Source: Bordetella flabilis (lineage in GTDB: Bacteria; Pseudomonadota; Gammaproteobacteria; Burkholderiales; Burkholderiaceae_B). From it: a DNA stretch of 64,000 nt. Below, one piece after another: positions 29,260-40,944 of the stretch. How positions within the stretch are numbered: the stretch's first letter is position 1; the number at the start of each line of letters is the position of its first letter. The stretch lies in contig NZ_CP016172.1 of the NCBI RefSeq assembly GCF_001676725.1, positions 3,410,001 through 3,474,000 of the forward strand, in the 5' to 3' direction. Made by a program: the position numbers and the translations under genes. Under the pieces are notes generated by a model. The model worked only from the letters and a program-made list of their open reading frames with translations. It searched no databases and had not been told where the DNA came from.

Positions 29260-29820
29260 CTAGACGGTCATGATCTCCGCTTCTTTCTGGGCGATCATCT
29301 TGTCGATGTCGGCCACGCGGCGATCGGTGAGTTTCTGGATGTCGTCCTGGGCGCGGCGCTCGTCGTCTTCGGAGATGGATTTGTCCTTGACGAGTTTCTT
29401 CAGGCCTTCGTTGGCCTCGCGGCGCAGGTTGCGCACGGCGATCTTGGCGTCTTCCCCTTCGTTCTTCACGACCTTGGTCAGGTCGCGGCGGCGCTCTTCC
29501 GTCAACGCCGGCATCGGCACGCGGATGGTCTCGCCCATGGATACAGGGTTCAGGCCCAGGTCGGATTCACGGATAGCCTTTTCGATCGGGCCTGCCATGT
29601 TCTTTTCATACGGCTGCACGCTGATGGTGCGCGCATCGACCAGGTTGACGTTGGCAACCTGGCTGATCGGCACGGGCGAACCGTAGTATTCGACCTGGAC
29701 GTGGTCCAGGATACCGGTATGCGCACGGCCGGTGCGGATCTTGGACAGATTGACCTTGAGCGTTTCGATGGACTTGTCCATCCGGGACTCGGCCGATTTC
29801 TTGATGTCTGCGACGCTCAT
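29260..29820 (-). CDS. frr: Ribosome recycling factor
   Basis: A 186-residue factor that splits post-termination ribosomes together with EF-G. Family sequence includes [40 protein letters not shown] and [20 protein letters not shown]. It forms the expected long three-helix bundle plus small beta domain. The gene starts 15 bases after the pyrH stop, in the conserved rpsB-tsf-pyrH-frr order. Confidence 0.98.
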   Translation of the reverse strand: MSVADIKKSAESRMDKSIETLKVNLSKIRTGRAHTGILDHVQVEYYGSPVPISQVANVNLVDARTISVQPYEKNMAGPIEKAIRESDLGLNPVSMGETIRVPMPALTEERRRDLTKVVKNEGEDAKIAVRNLRREANEGLKKLVKDKSISEDDERRAQDDIQKLTDRRVADIDKMIAQKEAEIMTV

Positions 29821-29835
29821 TGCGACTCCTTCGAT

Positions 29836-30564
<729 letters not shown>

Positions 30565-30598
30565 CTAGAAACGATCCGACGGAAGTGTAAGACAAGAA

Positions 30599-30623
30599 AC
30601 AGGCCGGTCTACGGCCGGCCTGT
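30599..30623 (-). terminator. Hairpin terminator or attenuator between tsf and pyrH
   Basis: A perfect 9-bp stem (ACAGGCCGG at 30599-30607, CCGGCCTGT at 30615-30623) with a seven-base loop. On the minus strand it is followed by the T-rich TTCTTGTCTT. It starts 38 bases past the tsf stop and could reduce read-through into pyrH-frr. Confidence 0.7.
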
Positions 30624-30660
30624 AATAAAAAAGCTGAAACGCGGACGAAAGAAGCGGTGC

Positions 30661-31539
30661 TCAGGCGCGGCCGGCGGCGGCTGCCGCCACTTCCGCGGCG
30701 AAATCGCTGGTCTTCTTTTCGATCCCTTCGCCGACTATGAACAGCGCGAAGCGGGCAATGCCGGCGCCTTCGGCCTTCAGCATCTGCTCAACCGACTGTT
30801 TATCATTCTTGACGAAGGGCTGCGACAGCAGGGTGACTTCCTTCAGGAATTTCTGTACCGAGCCTTCGACCATCTTGGCGACGATTTCGGCCGGCTTGCC
30901 CGATTCGGCGGCCTTCTGTTCCGCAACGGAGCGCTCGGCAGCGATATCGGCGGCCGCCACGCCTTCGGCGCTCAGGGCCTTGGGCTTGGTCGCGGCGATG
31001 TGCATGGCCAGGTCCTTGCCTACCGTGTCCGGGCCGTTGAAATCGACCAGTACGCCGATCTTGCCGCCGTGCACATAGCTGGCCAGTTTGTTGGCGGTTT
31101 CCATGCGCTGGAAGCGACGCACCGAGATATTTTCGCCAATCTTGCCGATCAATGCGGTACGCGTCGTTTCGACCGTGCCTTCTTGCAGGGGCAGCTCGGA
31201 CAGCGCGGCCACGTCGGCCGGATTCTTGGTGGCGACCAGTTCGGCCAGCTTGTTGACGAAGGCGACGAAGTCGTCGTTCTTCGCCACGAAATCCGTTTCG
31301 CAGTTGACTTCGACCACGGCGCCCTGCTTGGCGTCGGGGGCGATGTACAGGCCGATCAGGCCCTCGGCCGTGACGCGGGCGGCAGCCTTGCTGGCCTTGT
31401 TGCCCAGCTTCACGCGCAGGATTTCCTCGGCGCGAGCCAGATCGCCCTGGGCTTCGGTCAGCGCCTTCTTGCATTCCATCATGGGCGCGTCGGTCTTTTC
31501 GCGCAGTTCCTTGACCATCGAGGCGGTAATTTCAGCCAT
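30661..31539 (-). CDS. tsf: Translation elongation factor Ts
   Basis: A 292-residue nucleotide exchange factor for EF-Tu. The N-terminal UBA-like part contains [19 protein letters not shown], and the core has [20 protein letters not shown], the TDFVAKN motif that contacts EF-Tu. The ATG at 31539 ([20 protein letters not shown]) is the family start; a non-ATG extension upstream is not needed. It lies 214 bases after rpsB; that gap can form alternative RNA stems. Confidence 0.98.
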   Translation of the reverse strand: MAEITASMVKELREKTDAPMMECKKALTEAQGDLARAEEILRVKLGNKASKAAARVTAEGLIGLYIAPDAKQGAVVEVNCETDFVAKNDDFVAFVNKLAELVATKNPADVAALSELPLQEGTVETTRTALIGKIGENISVRRFQRMETANKLASYVHGGKIGVLVDFNGPDTVGKDLAMHIAATKPKALSAEGVAAADIAAERSVAEQKAAESGKPAEIVAKMVEGSVQKFLKEVTLLSQPFVKNDKQSVEQMLKAEGAGIARFALFIVGEGIEKKTSDFAAEVAAAAAGRA

Positions 31540-31565
31540 GTTCGCTCCATTTCTTGCTAAAGCAC

Positions 31566-31741
31566 GCCCCGGCAAGCCGGGGCATGTCGTTTCGATACGG
31601 GAAGCACCTGCATGCCCCCCCCGGGCCGCGCCGTGGCGCCGATCCCGGGCCAGGCAGCTCAGGCGAGGCGGGGATATCCTGCCCGACGCCGTTGCAGCCG
31701 ACTGTGTCGGGCAACGGTTACGGACACCACCGGGCAGGATA
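31566..31741 (-). promoter_or_regulatory. Structured rpsB-tsf intergenic region with competing stem-loops
   Basis: Four inverted repeats crowd this gap. TATCCTGCCCG (31675-31685) pairs with CGGGCAGGATA (31731-31741), enclosing CCGTTGC/GCAACGG (31689-31695/31711-31717) with a small inner stem. GCCCGAC (31681-31687) can instead pair with GTCGGGC (31706-31712), excluding the others. A GCCCCGGC/GCCGGGGC hairpin (31566-31583) lies closest to tsf. The arrangement resembles an attenuator or protein-binding leader. This is inference from base pairing only. Confidence 0.5.
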
Positions 31742-31753
31742 GGAAGGCCGGAA

Positions 31754-32503
31754 TCAGGCCTGTCCGTCCTGCACTTCCACGAATTCCTCGTGGCCTTCGC
31801 CGGGCTCTTCCACCAGGCCGTTCAGGTTCTGCTCGCGGCCTTCCAGCACCGCGTCGGCGACGCCCTTGGCGTACAGCGCGATGGCCTTGGCCGAGTCATC
31901 GTTGCCCGGGATGACGTAATCGATGCCGTCCGGCGAGTGGTTGGTATCGACCACGGCCACGATCGGGATACCCAGCTTGCGGGCCTCGGCGATGGCGATC
32001 TTGTGGTAGCCGACGTCGATGACGAACAGGGCATCGGGCAGGCCGTTCATGTCCTTGATTCCGCCCATGGCCTTGTTCAGCTTTTCCAGTTCGCGCTGGA
32101 ACAGCAGGCCTTCCTTCTTGATCATGCGCTCGGCGCCGCCTTCGGCGACGACGGCTTCCATGTCCTTCAGGCGCTTGATGGACGTCTTGACCGTCTTGAA
32201 GTTGGTCAGCATGCCGCCGAGCCAGCGGGCATCGACGTAGGGCATGCCGGCACGGGCGGCTTCGGCAGCGATGAGCTCGCGCGCCGCGCGCTTGGTGCCG
32301 ACGAAGAGGATGGAACCGCCGCGGGCGGCGATCTGCTTGATGAACTTGGTGGCCTCGACGTACTTGTTGACGGTCTGTTCGAGGTTGATGATGTGAATCT
32401 TGTTACGCTGACCGAAGATGAACGGCGCCATCTTCGGGTTCCAGTAACGGGTCTGGTGGCCGAAGTGGACACCGGCTTCGAGCATTTCGCGCATCAGGGA
32501 CAT
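31754..32503 (-). CDS. rpsB: 30S ribosomal protein S2
   Basis: A 249-residue S2 protein: [20 protein letters not shown] is the universal start, with [40 protein letters not shown] and [20 protein letters not shown] following. The length is typical of beta-proteobacteria, with an acidic C-terminal tail ([18 protein letters not shown]). It is the first gene of the rpsB-tsf-pyrH-frr block and is divergent from map, also a conserved arrangement. Confidence 0.98.
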   Translation of the reverse strand: MSLMREMLEAGVHFGHQTRYWNPKMAPFIFGQRNKIHIINLEQTVNKYVEATKFIKQIAARGGSILFVGTKRAARELIAAEAARAGMPYVDARWLGGMLTNFKTVKTSIKRLKDMEAVVAEGGAERMIKKEGLLFQRELEKLNKAMGGIKDMNGLPDALFVIDVGYHKIAIAEARKLGIPIVAVVDTNHSPDGIDYVIPGNDDSAKAIALYAKGVADAVLEGREQNLNGLVEEPGEGHEEFVEVQDGQA

Positions 32504-32881
32504 AGTATTCTCCGAGGGTTGGGTCTTGCGCTACGCCTGCATCGCACGGCACCGGCGACTTCCACCCCGATCGCGCAAAAGGTGCGATAACGTGCACCCT
32601 GCACTCTCACTGTGGCAGCCCGCCGAACATCGCCGTCGACACCCTGGGTGGCGTAGCACGCGATTTAAAAACGACTTGACCTAATCTGGCCTTGGCCTTG
32701 GCCTGGCTTACGACTTGGACAATCGATTTGAAGAACACACTTGAAAAAGCGGCTGAACAAACCGACCACACAAACCATCAAACCAGCGACCCCGAACCGG
32801 TAAAGGCCGGGGCAGCTCCCCTGCTTTTCCAGGGAAGCCTATAATTCTACTATTTTTCCGACCCACTTCTCAAGCTGATAC
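32504..32881. other. rpsB-map divergent intergenic region
   Basis: These 378 bases hold no credible gene. The region carries the rpsB leader and the promoters of both divergent genes. Next to rpsB a GGTGC/GCACC inverted repeat (32581-32598) could fold in the leader. A/T-rich sequence and two near-copies of ACGACTTG (about 32670 and 32709) lie in the middle. I could not assign a convincing rpsB promoter hexamer pair. Confidence 0.6.
32840..32845 (+). promoter_or_regulatory. Probable -10 element of the map promoter
   Basis: A perfect TATAAT lies 37 bases before the map ATG. No good -35 hexamer is found 16-18 bases upstream (TCCCCT-like). With a start point near 32852 the leader would be about 30 bases and has no obvious Shine-Dalgarno sequence. 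Confidence 0.5.
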
Positions 32882-33703
32882 ATGGGCATAGTCACCGACC
32901 CCGCCGATCTCGACCGCATGCGCCTGGCCTGCCAGGACGCCGCACGCGTACTGGACTACCTGACGCCGTTCGTCAAGCCGGGGGTCACCACCGGCGAACT
33001 CGATCGCCTCGCCCTCGACTACCTGACCAGCGAACTGCAGGTCAAGTCGGCGACCGTGGGCTACGCGCCGCCGGGATACCCGCCGTTTCCGGGCGCCATC
33101 TGCACCTCGGTGAACCATCAGGTCTGCCACGGCATCCCGGGCGACAAGGTCCTGAAAAACGGGGACGTTTTGAATATCGACGTCACGATCATCAAGGACG
33201 GCTGGTTCGGCGACACCAGCCGCATGTTCTATGTGGGGGAGCCGTCCATCCTGGCGCGCCGCCTGACCGACGTCACCTACGAATGCATGTGGCTGGGCAT
33301 CCGGCAGGTGCGCGCCGGCGCGACGCTCGGCGACGTGGGCCATGCCATCCAGAAGCACGCCGAGGGCAACGGCTTTTCCGTGGTACGCGAATTCTGCGGC
33401 CATGGCGTCGGCCGGCGCTTCCATGAGGACCCGCAGGTCCTGCATTACGGCAAGCCGGACACAGGCGTGAAACTGGTCCCCGGCATGATCTTCACCATCG
33501 AGCCCATGATCAACGCCGGCCGCCGTGAGATCCGCCAGTTGTCGGACGGCTGGACGGTGGTCACGCGCGACCACAGCCTGTCGGCGCAATGGGAGCACAC
33601 CGTGCTGGTCACCGAAACCGGCTACGAGGTATTGACGGTGTCGCCCAACATGCCGGCGCCGCCCGCCTTCGTGACCGAAAACATCGCCGTGCCCGCGGCT
33701 TGA
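32882..33703 (+). CDS. map: Type I methionine aminopeptidase
   Basis: A 273-residue metalloprotease removing the initiator methionine. All five metal ligands are present: D100 (NIDVT), D111 (GDTSRMF), H174 (CGHGVGRRFHE), E207 (TIEPM) and E238 (QWEHTVL), with substrate-contacting H83 (VCHGIPGD). The length is normal. It is divergent from rpsB, an arrangement shared by many proteobacteria, and followed by glnD 41 bases downstream on the same strand. Confidence 0.97.
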   Translation: MGIVTDPADLDRMRLACQDAARVLDYLTPFVKPGVTTGELDRLALDYLTSELQVKSATVGYAPPGYPPFPGAICTSVNHQVCHGIPGDKVLKNGDVLNIDVTIIKDGWFGDTSRMFYVGEPSILARRLTDVTYECMWLGIRQVRAGATLGDVGHAIQKHAEGNGFSVVREFCGHGVGRRFHEDPQVLHYGKPDTGVKLVPGMIFTIEPMINAGRREIRQLSDGWTVVTRDHSLSAQWEHTVLVTETGYEVLTVSPNMPAPPAFVTENIAVPAA

Positions 33704-33744
33704 GCGCCCTGCCGGCGACCTCGCCCCCGACCAGCGCAAGCGAC

Positions 33745-36351
33745 ATGAATTCCGCGGACCTGCCCTCGCTGCGTGCGCGCCTGCGTGAAAAGCGCCTGGC
33801 TGCGCTGGCGGCCTTTCGCGAGCATGAGCGCCCCGATCCCCTGCTGCACGAGCTGCGCAGGATCACGGACCAGACGCTGCGCGAACTGGTCCGGCATTGT
33901 CCCCTGCCGGCCGGCGCCGCGCTGGCGGCCGTGGGCGGATACGGACGCGGCGAACTCTACCCGCATTCCGACGTCGACCTGCTGATCCTGCTGCCGCACG
34001 CCCCCTCCGCCGAGGACGAAGGCGCCATCGAAAGGCTGGTCGCCGCGCTGTGGGACCTGGGCCTGGAACCTGGCCACAGCGTGCGCACCATCGCCGAATG
34101 CGAACGCGAGGCCGATGCGGACATCACGGTCGAGACCGCATTGCTGGAATCGCGCTGGCTGGCCGGCAACCGCACCCTGATGAAGGCCTTCGATACGGCC
34201 ATGCGCGCGCGCCTCGATCCGGCGCCGTTCTTCCGCGCCAAGCGGGTGGAAATGCAGCAACGCCACGCCCGCTACCAGGACACCCCTTACGCCCTGGAGC
34301 CGAACTGCAAGGAGTCTCCCGGCGGCCTGCGCGACCTGCAGGTCATCATGTGGATGGCGCGCGCGGCCGGCTTCGGCGACAGTTGGCGCAAGATCGCCAA
34401 GGCGGGGCTGTTGACGGCGTCCGAGGCGCGCGGCCTGCGGCGCGCCGAACAGGCGTTCAAGCGGCTGCGCATCGAACTGCACCTGATGTCCAAGCGGCGC
34501 GAGGACCGCGTGCTGTTCGACCTGCAGCCGGCGCTGGCCGAGGTCTATGGCATCAAGGCCACCGCGACGCGACGCGCCAGCGAACTGATGATGCAGCGTT
34601 ACTACTGGGCGGCGCGCCTGGTCACGCAGCTCAACTCCATCCTGGTGCAGAACATCGAGGAACGGCTGTTCCCGCGGCCGGCATCCGACGCCCGCGTCAT
34701 CGACGACGATTTCCGCAGCCTGCACGACCGCCTGGACATCATCCGGGACGACGGCTTCGAGCGCAATCCGACGCTGCTGCTGCGCGCCTTCCTGACGATG
34801 CAGCAGCATCCGCACCTGAGCGGGATGTCGGCCCGCACGCTACGCGCGATCTGGCACGCGCGCCATCGCATCGACGCGCAATTCCGCCGCAATCCGGTCA
34901 ACCGCCGGCTGTTCCTGCAGATCCTGCAACAGCCCACCGGCATCGTTCACGAACTGCGGCGCATGACCATGCTGAACATCCTCCCGCGCTATCTGCCGGT
35001 GTTCCGCCGCATCGTAGGCCAGATGCAGCACGACCTTTTCCATGTCTATACGGTCGACCAGCACACGCTCACGGTAATCCGCAATCTGCGGCGCTTCACC
35101 ATGCCGGAGCACGCGCAGGAATATCCGCTGGCAAGCCAGTTGATCTCCGAACTGGACCGGCACTGGCTGCTGTACGTCGCCGCCCTCTTCCACGACATCG
35201 CCAAAGGGCGGGGTGGCGACCACTCCGAGCTGGGCGCGCGCGAGGTGCGCAAGTTCTCGCAGGACCATGGCCTGGCGCCGGAAGACGCGGAGCTCGTCGA
35301 ATTCCTGGTACGCCAGCATCTGCTGATGTCCACCGTGGCGCAGAAGCGCGACCTGTCGGATCCCGACGTGGTGCGCGAGTTCGCCGATACGGTCAAGGAC
35401 GAACGGCACCTGACAGCGCTCTACCTGCTGACGGTGGCCGATATCCGCGGCACGAGCCCCAAGGTGTGGAACGCCTGGAAAGGCAAACTGCTGGAAGACC
35501 TCTACCGCCTGACGCTGGGCGCGCTGGGCGGCGCGCACCACGACGCGGACACGGTGCTCAATCACCGCAAGGCCGAGGCGGCCCGGCTCACACGGCTGGC
35601 CGGCCTGCGCGACGATGCGCGCGAATCTTTCTGGCGGCAGCTCGACGTCGCCTACTTCCTGCGCCACGATGCGTCGGACATTGCCTGGCACACGCGGCAC
35701 CTGTACCACCGGCCCGCGCCGCCGCAGCCGGTCGTCAAGGCGCGCCCCACCGAACAGGGAGAAGGCCTGCAGGTGATGGTGTACACGCGGGACGTGCCCG
35801 ACTTGTTCGCCGCCATCTGCGGTTATTTCGACGCCAAGGCGCTGGGCATCCAGGACGCCCGCATCCATACCACGCGCCACGGCTGGGCCCTGGACAGCTT
35901 TATCGTGCTGCTGCCCGAAGGCGCCAGCGACCTGCGCGCACAGGCCGCGCTGGTGGAACATGAACTGGCGCAGCGCCTGAAGGACCCGCAGGCCCGCGGC
36001 GAGGCGGGCAGCACGCCGGTCGGCGCCTACGGCCGCCCGCGCCAGTCGCGCATGTCCCGGGTGTTCCCGGTTCCGCCGCAAGCCGAACTGCAACCCGACG
36101 AACGCAGCAAGTCGTGGCGCCTGTCGGTGACGGCGACGGACCGGTCCGGGCTGCTGCACGCCTTGGCCCGGGTCTTCGTCGCGCACGGCGTCAATCTGCA
36201 GATGGCCAAGATCATGACGCTGGGCGATCGGGTCGAGGACGTCTTCATTATCGAAGGACAGGCGCTGGAGCGGCCTCGTTCGCAGATGCAGTTCGAGCGC
36301 GCGATCCTCGATGCGCTGGCCGGCGATACCGGGCAACGCGTCGCGGCTTGA
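33745..36351 (+). CDS. glnD: Bifunctional uridylyltransferase/uridylyl-removing enzyme GlnD
   Basis: An 868-residue nitrogen sensor that uridylylates PII proteins under nitrogen limitation and removes UMP when glutamine is plentiful. The nucleotidyltransferase motif GGYGRGELYPHSDVD is at about 64-80, the HD domain at about 480 (LFHDIAKGRGGDHSELG), and two ACT domains follow from about 676 and 790 (LSVTATDRSGLLHALARVFV), the glutamine-sensing part. The ATG at 33745 was preferred over the open frame continuing from inside map. PII genes are not in the window. Confidence 0.96.
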   Translation: MNSADLPSLRARLREKRLAALAAFREHERPDPLLHELRRITDQTLRELVRHCPLPAGAALAAVGGYGRGELYPHSDVDLLILLPHAPSAEDEGAIERLVAALWDLGLEPGHSVRTIAECEREADADITVETALLESRWLAGNRTLMKAFDTAMRARLDPAPFFRAKRVEMQQRHARYQDTPYALEPNCKESPGGLRDLQVIMWMARAAGFGDSWRKIAKAGLLTASEARGLRRAEQAFKRLRIELHLMSKRREDRVLFDLQPALAEVYGIKATATRRASELMMQRYYWAARLVTQLNSILVQNIEERLFPRPASDARVIDDDFRSLHDRLDIIRDDGFERNPTLLLRAFLTMQQHPHLSGMSARTLRAIWHARHRIDAQFRRNPVNRRLFLQILQQPTGIVHELRRMTMLNILPRYLPVFRRIVGQMQHDLFHVYTVDQHTLTVIRNLRRFTMPEHAQEYPLASQLISELDRHWLLYVAALFHDIAKGRGGDHSELGAREVRKFSQDHGLAPEDAELVEFLVRQHLLMSTVAQKRDLSDPDVVREFADTVKDERHLTALYLLTVADIRGTSPKVWNAWKGKLLEDLYRLTLGALGGAHHDADTVLNHRKAEAARLTRLAGLRDDARESFWRQLDVAYFLRHDASDIAWHTRHLYHRPAPPQPVVKARPTEQGEGLQVMVYTRDVPDLFAAICGYFDAKALGIQDARIHTTRHGWALDSFIVLLPEGASDLRAQAALVEHELAQRLKDPQARGEAGSTPVGAYGRPRQSRMSRVFPVPPQAELQPDERSKSWRLSVTATDRSGLLHALARVFVAHGVNLQMAKIMTLGDRVEDVFIIEGQALERPRSQMQFERAILDALAGDTGQRVAA

Positions 36352-36454
36352 GCCGATGGCTCGGACCAGTACCCGAGTCGCAAGCGCGTAGCCGCAGATA
36401 TTGCGGCACGCTTACAATCGGTTTTTCCGTCCGCCGGTCAAGGCACACGTCCCC

Positions 36455-37171
36455 ATGTTGCTGCACGAATATCTGCTGATCTTCGGCCGAAGCTTCCTGT
36501 TCGCGCTCGCCACGCTGCTGCCCTTCCTGAATCCTCCCGCGGTTGCCCCCATATTCTGGACCTTGACCGAAGGCGCCTCCGGCGCCACGCGGCTTGCCCT
36601 GGCCAAGCGCGTGGCCCTGAACGTGGGCGTGATGCTCACCATCGCCATGGTGGCGGGCAACGTGTTGCTGAGTTTCTTCGGCCTGTCGCTGGCCATCGTG
36701 CGCGTGGGCGGCGGCGTGCTGGTGATCGCCAGCGCCTGGCGGCTGGTCAATTCGCCCGACGCCGGCGCCGAGCGTGCGGCAAGAATGGCCGAATCCTTCA
36801 CGCCCGAGATGGCCAAGGCGCGCGCCTTCTACCCGCTGACCTTTCCCATCAGCTGCGGCCCGGGCTCCATCGCGGCCGCCATCACGGTCGGCGCGTCGCT
36901 GCGCGAAGAAGACCATCTCATCAGCCTCGTCAAGCTGGCCGGTTCCCTGCCCGGCATCCTGGTGACTTCGCTCACGCTCTATGTATGCCTGCGCTTCGCC
37001 GCGCAATTCCTCTACAAGCTGGGCGAGAACGGCACCACCGTCTTCATGCGGCTATCGGCCTTCGTGATGCTGTGCCTCGGCGTACAGATCGTCTGGGACG
37101 GCGCGCATGAACTCCTGCTGAGCGTCCTGGTCGAAGCGATGAACCACATTCCGGTACCGCGCGCGCCTTGA
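36455..37171 (+). CDS. MarC family integral membrane protein
   Basis: A 238-residue protein with about six membrane segments. PFLNPPAVAPIFWTLTEGAS and FYPLTFPISCGPGSIAAAIT are the two internally repeated NP/GPG-type signatures of the MarC family. Despite the name, no role in multiple antibiotic resistance has been firmly shown and no substrate is known. The ATG at 36455 was preferred over a TTG at 36401 that would add 18 polar residues ahead of the first membrane segment. It lies between glnD and dsbB on the same strand. Confidence 0.88.
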   Translation: MLLHEYLLIFGRSFLFALATLLPFLNPPAVAPIFWTLTEGASGATRLALAKRVALNVGVMLTIAMVAGNVLLSFFGLSLAIVRVGGGVLVIASAWRLVNSPDAGAERAARMAESFTPEMAKARAFYPLTFPISCGPGSIAAAITVGASLREEDHLISLVKLAGSLPGILVTSLTLYVCLRFAAQFLYKLGENGTTVFMRLSAFVMLCLGVQIVWDGAHELLLSVLVEAMNHIPVPRAP

Positions 37172-37218
37172 TGGCTGCGGTCCCTCGCACCTTTTTCCCG
37201 ATACAGGATCGCCGCCTC

Positions 37219-37692
37219 ATGATGTCCACCCTGCAACGCACGCTCGTCCTGGTCGCCATCCTGGCCTTGGGCGCGGTCGGAGTCGCCCTGGTTTCACAGT
37301 ATGTGTTCGACATGCAGCCGTGCGCATGGTGCGTGCTGCAACGATTGGTCTACCTGGCCATCGCGGCCATCTGCCTGCTGACGGCGTGGGCGCCGCCACT
37401 GCTGCGTCGTGTCGGCGCCGTGCTGGTGCTCCTGCTGGCCGCCAGCGGCGTGGCCGCGGCCTATTACCAGTACACGGTCGCCGCCAAGCTGCTGTCGTGC
37501 GACCAGACCTTCGCAGATAAATTCATCTCGGCGACGGGACTGGACGGCGCCGTGCCGTCGGTATTCGGCATCTACGCGACCTGCATGGACGCGGTGGTGA
37601 AGGTGCTCGGTGTGGAATACGCGGTGTGGAGCCTGGCGCTCTTCGCGATCCTGCTGTTGCTGGCCTTGCGGGGCCTATTCAAGCACGCTTGA
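37219..37692 (+). CDS. dsbB: Disulfide bond formation protein B
   Basis: A 157-residue inner-membrane protein with four membrane segments that reoxidises DsbA and passes electrons to quinone. Both cysteine pairs are present: C35/C38 (PCAWCVLQR) in the first periplasmic loop and C94/C122 (LLSCDQTF, YATCMDAV) in the second. Two adjacent ATGs are possible (37219, 37222). It starts 47 bases past the MarC-family gene and is convergent with purF. Confidence 0.95.
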   Translation: MMSTLQRTLVLVAILALGAVGVALVSQYVFDMQPCAWCVLQRLVYLAIAAICLLTAWAPPLLRRVGAVLVLLLAASGVAAAYYQYTVAAKLLSCDQTFADKFISATGLDGAVPSVFGIYATCMDAVVKVLGVEYAVWSLALFAILLLLALRGLFKHA

Positions 37693-37773
37693 GCGCGTTC
37701 TGCGCATCCGCGCAGGACCGCCCCGCCCGCTCGAACTGCCCCTTTCCCCTGCATGCCTGGCTTGAATGGCAAA

Positions 37774-37794
37774 GGCCCGGCATGAAGCCGGGCC
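37774..37794 (-). terminator. Rho-independent terminator of the folC-purF operon
   Basis: An 8-bp perfect stem (GGCCCGGC at 37774-37781, GCCGGGCC at 37787-37794) with a five-base loop lies 26 bases past the purF stop. On the minus strand it runs into TTTGCC. The T-tract is short. Confidence 0.7.
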
Positions 37795-37819
37795 CCTGGA
37801 CAAGTCAGTCCACCGGCAA

Positions 37820-39337
<1,518 letters not shown>

Positions 39338-39378
39338 GGCAATTTCCTGTATCCGACTGCGTTCAAATCCGACTGCGC

Positions 39379-39867
39379 TCAATACGGCAGCAATGACGCC
39401 AGCGATGGCGGCAGCCACACTTTGGTATGTTTGACGGCTTCTGTGGCCGTATGGGAAAACATCGCGTCACGCCACCAGGCTTCCTGGGGCAGCGGGGTAT
39501 AGCCCGCGACGGCGACCAGCACCAGCACTATCAGCGTGCCGCGCACCAGCCCGAACAGCCCGCCCAGCCCATGGTCGGCGGGCGACAGGCCCGTGGTCCG
39601 GATGAGCGCGGCCAGGGTCATGTTCACCAGCCCGACCCCCAGCAATACGATCAGGAAGACGGCCGCATAAGCCACCCCCATGCGCAGGACGGTGGTTTCG
39701 ATCCAGGTCGTCAACCAGCCATAGACCGTGGGACCCCACCAGATCGCCGCCACGAAAGCCAGCACATAGGCGAGCAGGGACAGCACCTCCTTCAACAAGC
39801 CACGCACCAGCCCGAGAAGTCCGGAGACGGCGATGACCGCCAACACGACGAAATCGAACCCGGTCAC
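39379..39867 (-). CDS. cvpA: CvpA family membrane protein
   Basis: A 162-residue protein with four predicted membrane segments. [20 protein letters not shown] is the usual start, with [20 protein letters not shown] near the C-terminal third. CvpA is needed for colicin V production in E. coli and nearly always lies just before purF, as here (41-base gap). It overlaps the SPOR gene by four bases (ATGA). Confidence 0.94.
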   Translation of the reverse strand: MTGFDFVVLAVIAVSGLLGLVRGLLKEVLSLLAYVLAFVAAIWWGPTVYGWLTTWIETTVLRMGVAYAAVFLIVLLGVGLVNMTLAALIRTTGLSPADHGLGGLFGLVRGTLIVLVLVAVAGYTPLPQEAWWRDAMFSHTATEAVKHTKVWLPPSLASLLPY

Positions 39868-40772
39868 TGCGCGGCAATGAAACCGTTGTCGTAGCCCAGC
39901 GTACGCAGCCTCGCCTGGGCCGCCTGGGCCGCCTCGCGGGATGGGAAAGGCCCGACCCGCAGACGATACTGATGCTTGCCGCCGACGCTGGCCTCCTGCA
40001 CGAAGGCATTGGTGACGCCGGCACCGTGCAGCTTGTCCCGGCGCGCCTGGGCGTCCGCCTGGGTGGTATAGGCCGCGATCTGCAATACGAAGTTGCCCTT
40101 GGCATCCGCCGCGGCGCGGGTGTCGGCAGCAGGTTTCGCCGGGGACGCGGCAACGTTGCGGCCTTCCAGCAGGGCGAGGGCACGGCTGCCGTCGTCGCTG
40201 CGCGGACCCGGTTCCGGTTTGGCCGCGGGCTTGGTCTCCGGCTTGGTTTCCGCACGGCTCTCCGGACGCGTCTCCGTCCGGGCAGGCTCGCTACGGGTTT
40301 CCGTCCGTGGCGGCGATTCGGGCCGGGCAGGGTCGGCATGGGCGGGATCGCCCGCGCGGCCGCTTTCCGGCTTGGCCGGCGCCGGTTTGCCGGTATCCGG
40401 GCCGGGCGCCGGCGTACCGCTGGCAGGCGGTTGCGGCGCAACGGCCACCGGACCGGCGACGCCCGCAGTTGCCCCGGACTGCGCGCCTGGATCGGCAGCC
40501 GCCGGCGCCTGCTGCGGCTCCGATACGGACGGCTGGTACGGCGAATTGCGATCCGGAATGCGGATGGGGATGTCGTCGCTCACCCGGGTAGGTTCGGAGT
40601 CGAGGACCATGGGCAGGATGATGACCGCCGCGAGGACCAGCGCCACCGCCCCGGCCAGCCGGCGCCGGGCCCGCGCACGCAGTTCCACGGCCTGGGCCTC
40701 GCTGGACACGGATGGACGCGGCCGGCCCGTCGGCGTATCGGGCGCGGAATCTTTCCGATTAAACAAACCCAT
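39864..40772 (-). CDS. SPOR-domain cell division/envelope protein (DedD-like)
   Basis: A 302-residue bitopic membrane protein: a short cytoplasmic region with many arginines, one membrane segment (about 39-58, LAGAVALVLAAVIILPMVL), a long low-complexity periplasmic linker rich in Pro, Glu, Arg and Thr (about 85-205, with ETRSE/ETRPE/ETKPE-type repeats), and a C-terminal SPOR domain (about 225-302, NFVLQIAAYTTQADAQARRD). SPOR domains bind denuded peptidoglycan at the septum. Position between folC and cvpA is that of E. coli dedD. The repetitive linker produces long spurious frames on both strands. Confidence 0.92.
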   Translation of the reverse strand: MGLFNRKDSAPDTPTGRPRPSVSSEAQAVELRARARRRLAGAVALVLAAVIILPMVLDSEPTRVSDDIPIRIPDRNSPYQPSVSEPQQAPAAADPGAQSGATAGVAGPVAVAPQPPASGTPAPGPDTGKPAPAKPESGRAGDPAHADPARPESPPRTETRSEPARTETRPESRAETKPETKPAAKPEPGPRSDDGSRALALLEGRNVAASPAKPAADTRAAADAKGNFVLQIAAYTTQADAQARRDKLHGAGVTNAFVQEASVGGKHQYRLRVGPFPSREAAQAAQARLRTLGYDNGFIAAQ

Positions 40773-40944
40773 GAAGCACGAATTCCTTGCAGCCGGCGCG
40801 CCGATGCGCGTTTGAGACCCAGGTGAACTGCCAGAACAGCATCGCGTCCGCCACCGCCCGGCGCGTTATGGCACTTGGCACGGCCTGACGCTTGGCACAG
40901 TCGCTATGACGCTGGACACAGTGTGACGTCGATGCATACCGCGA

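Noticed and set aside
39467..40826. Long Arg/Pro-rich frames on both strands over the SPOR gene
   Set aside because: They come from the repetitive Pro/Glu/Arg linker of the SPOR protein read in other frames.
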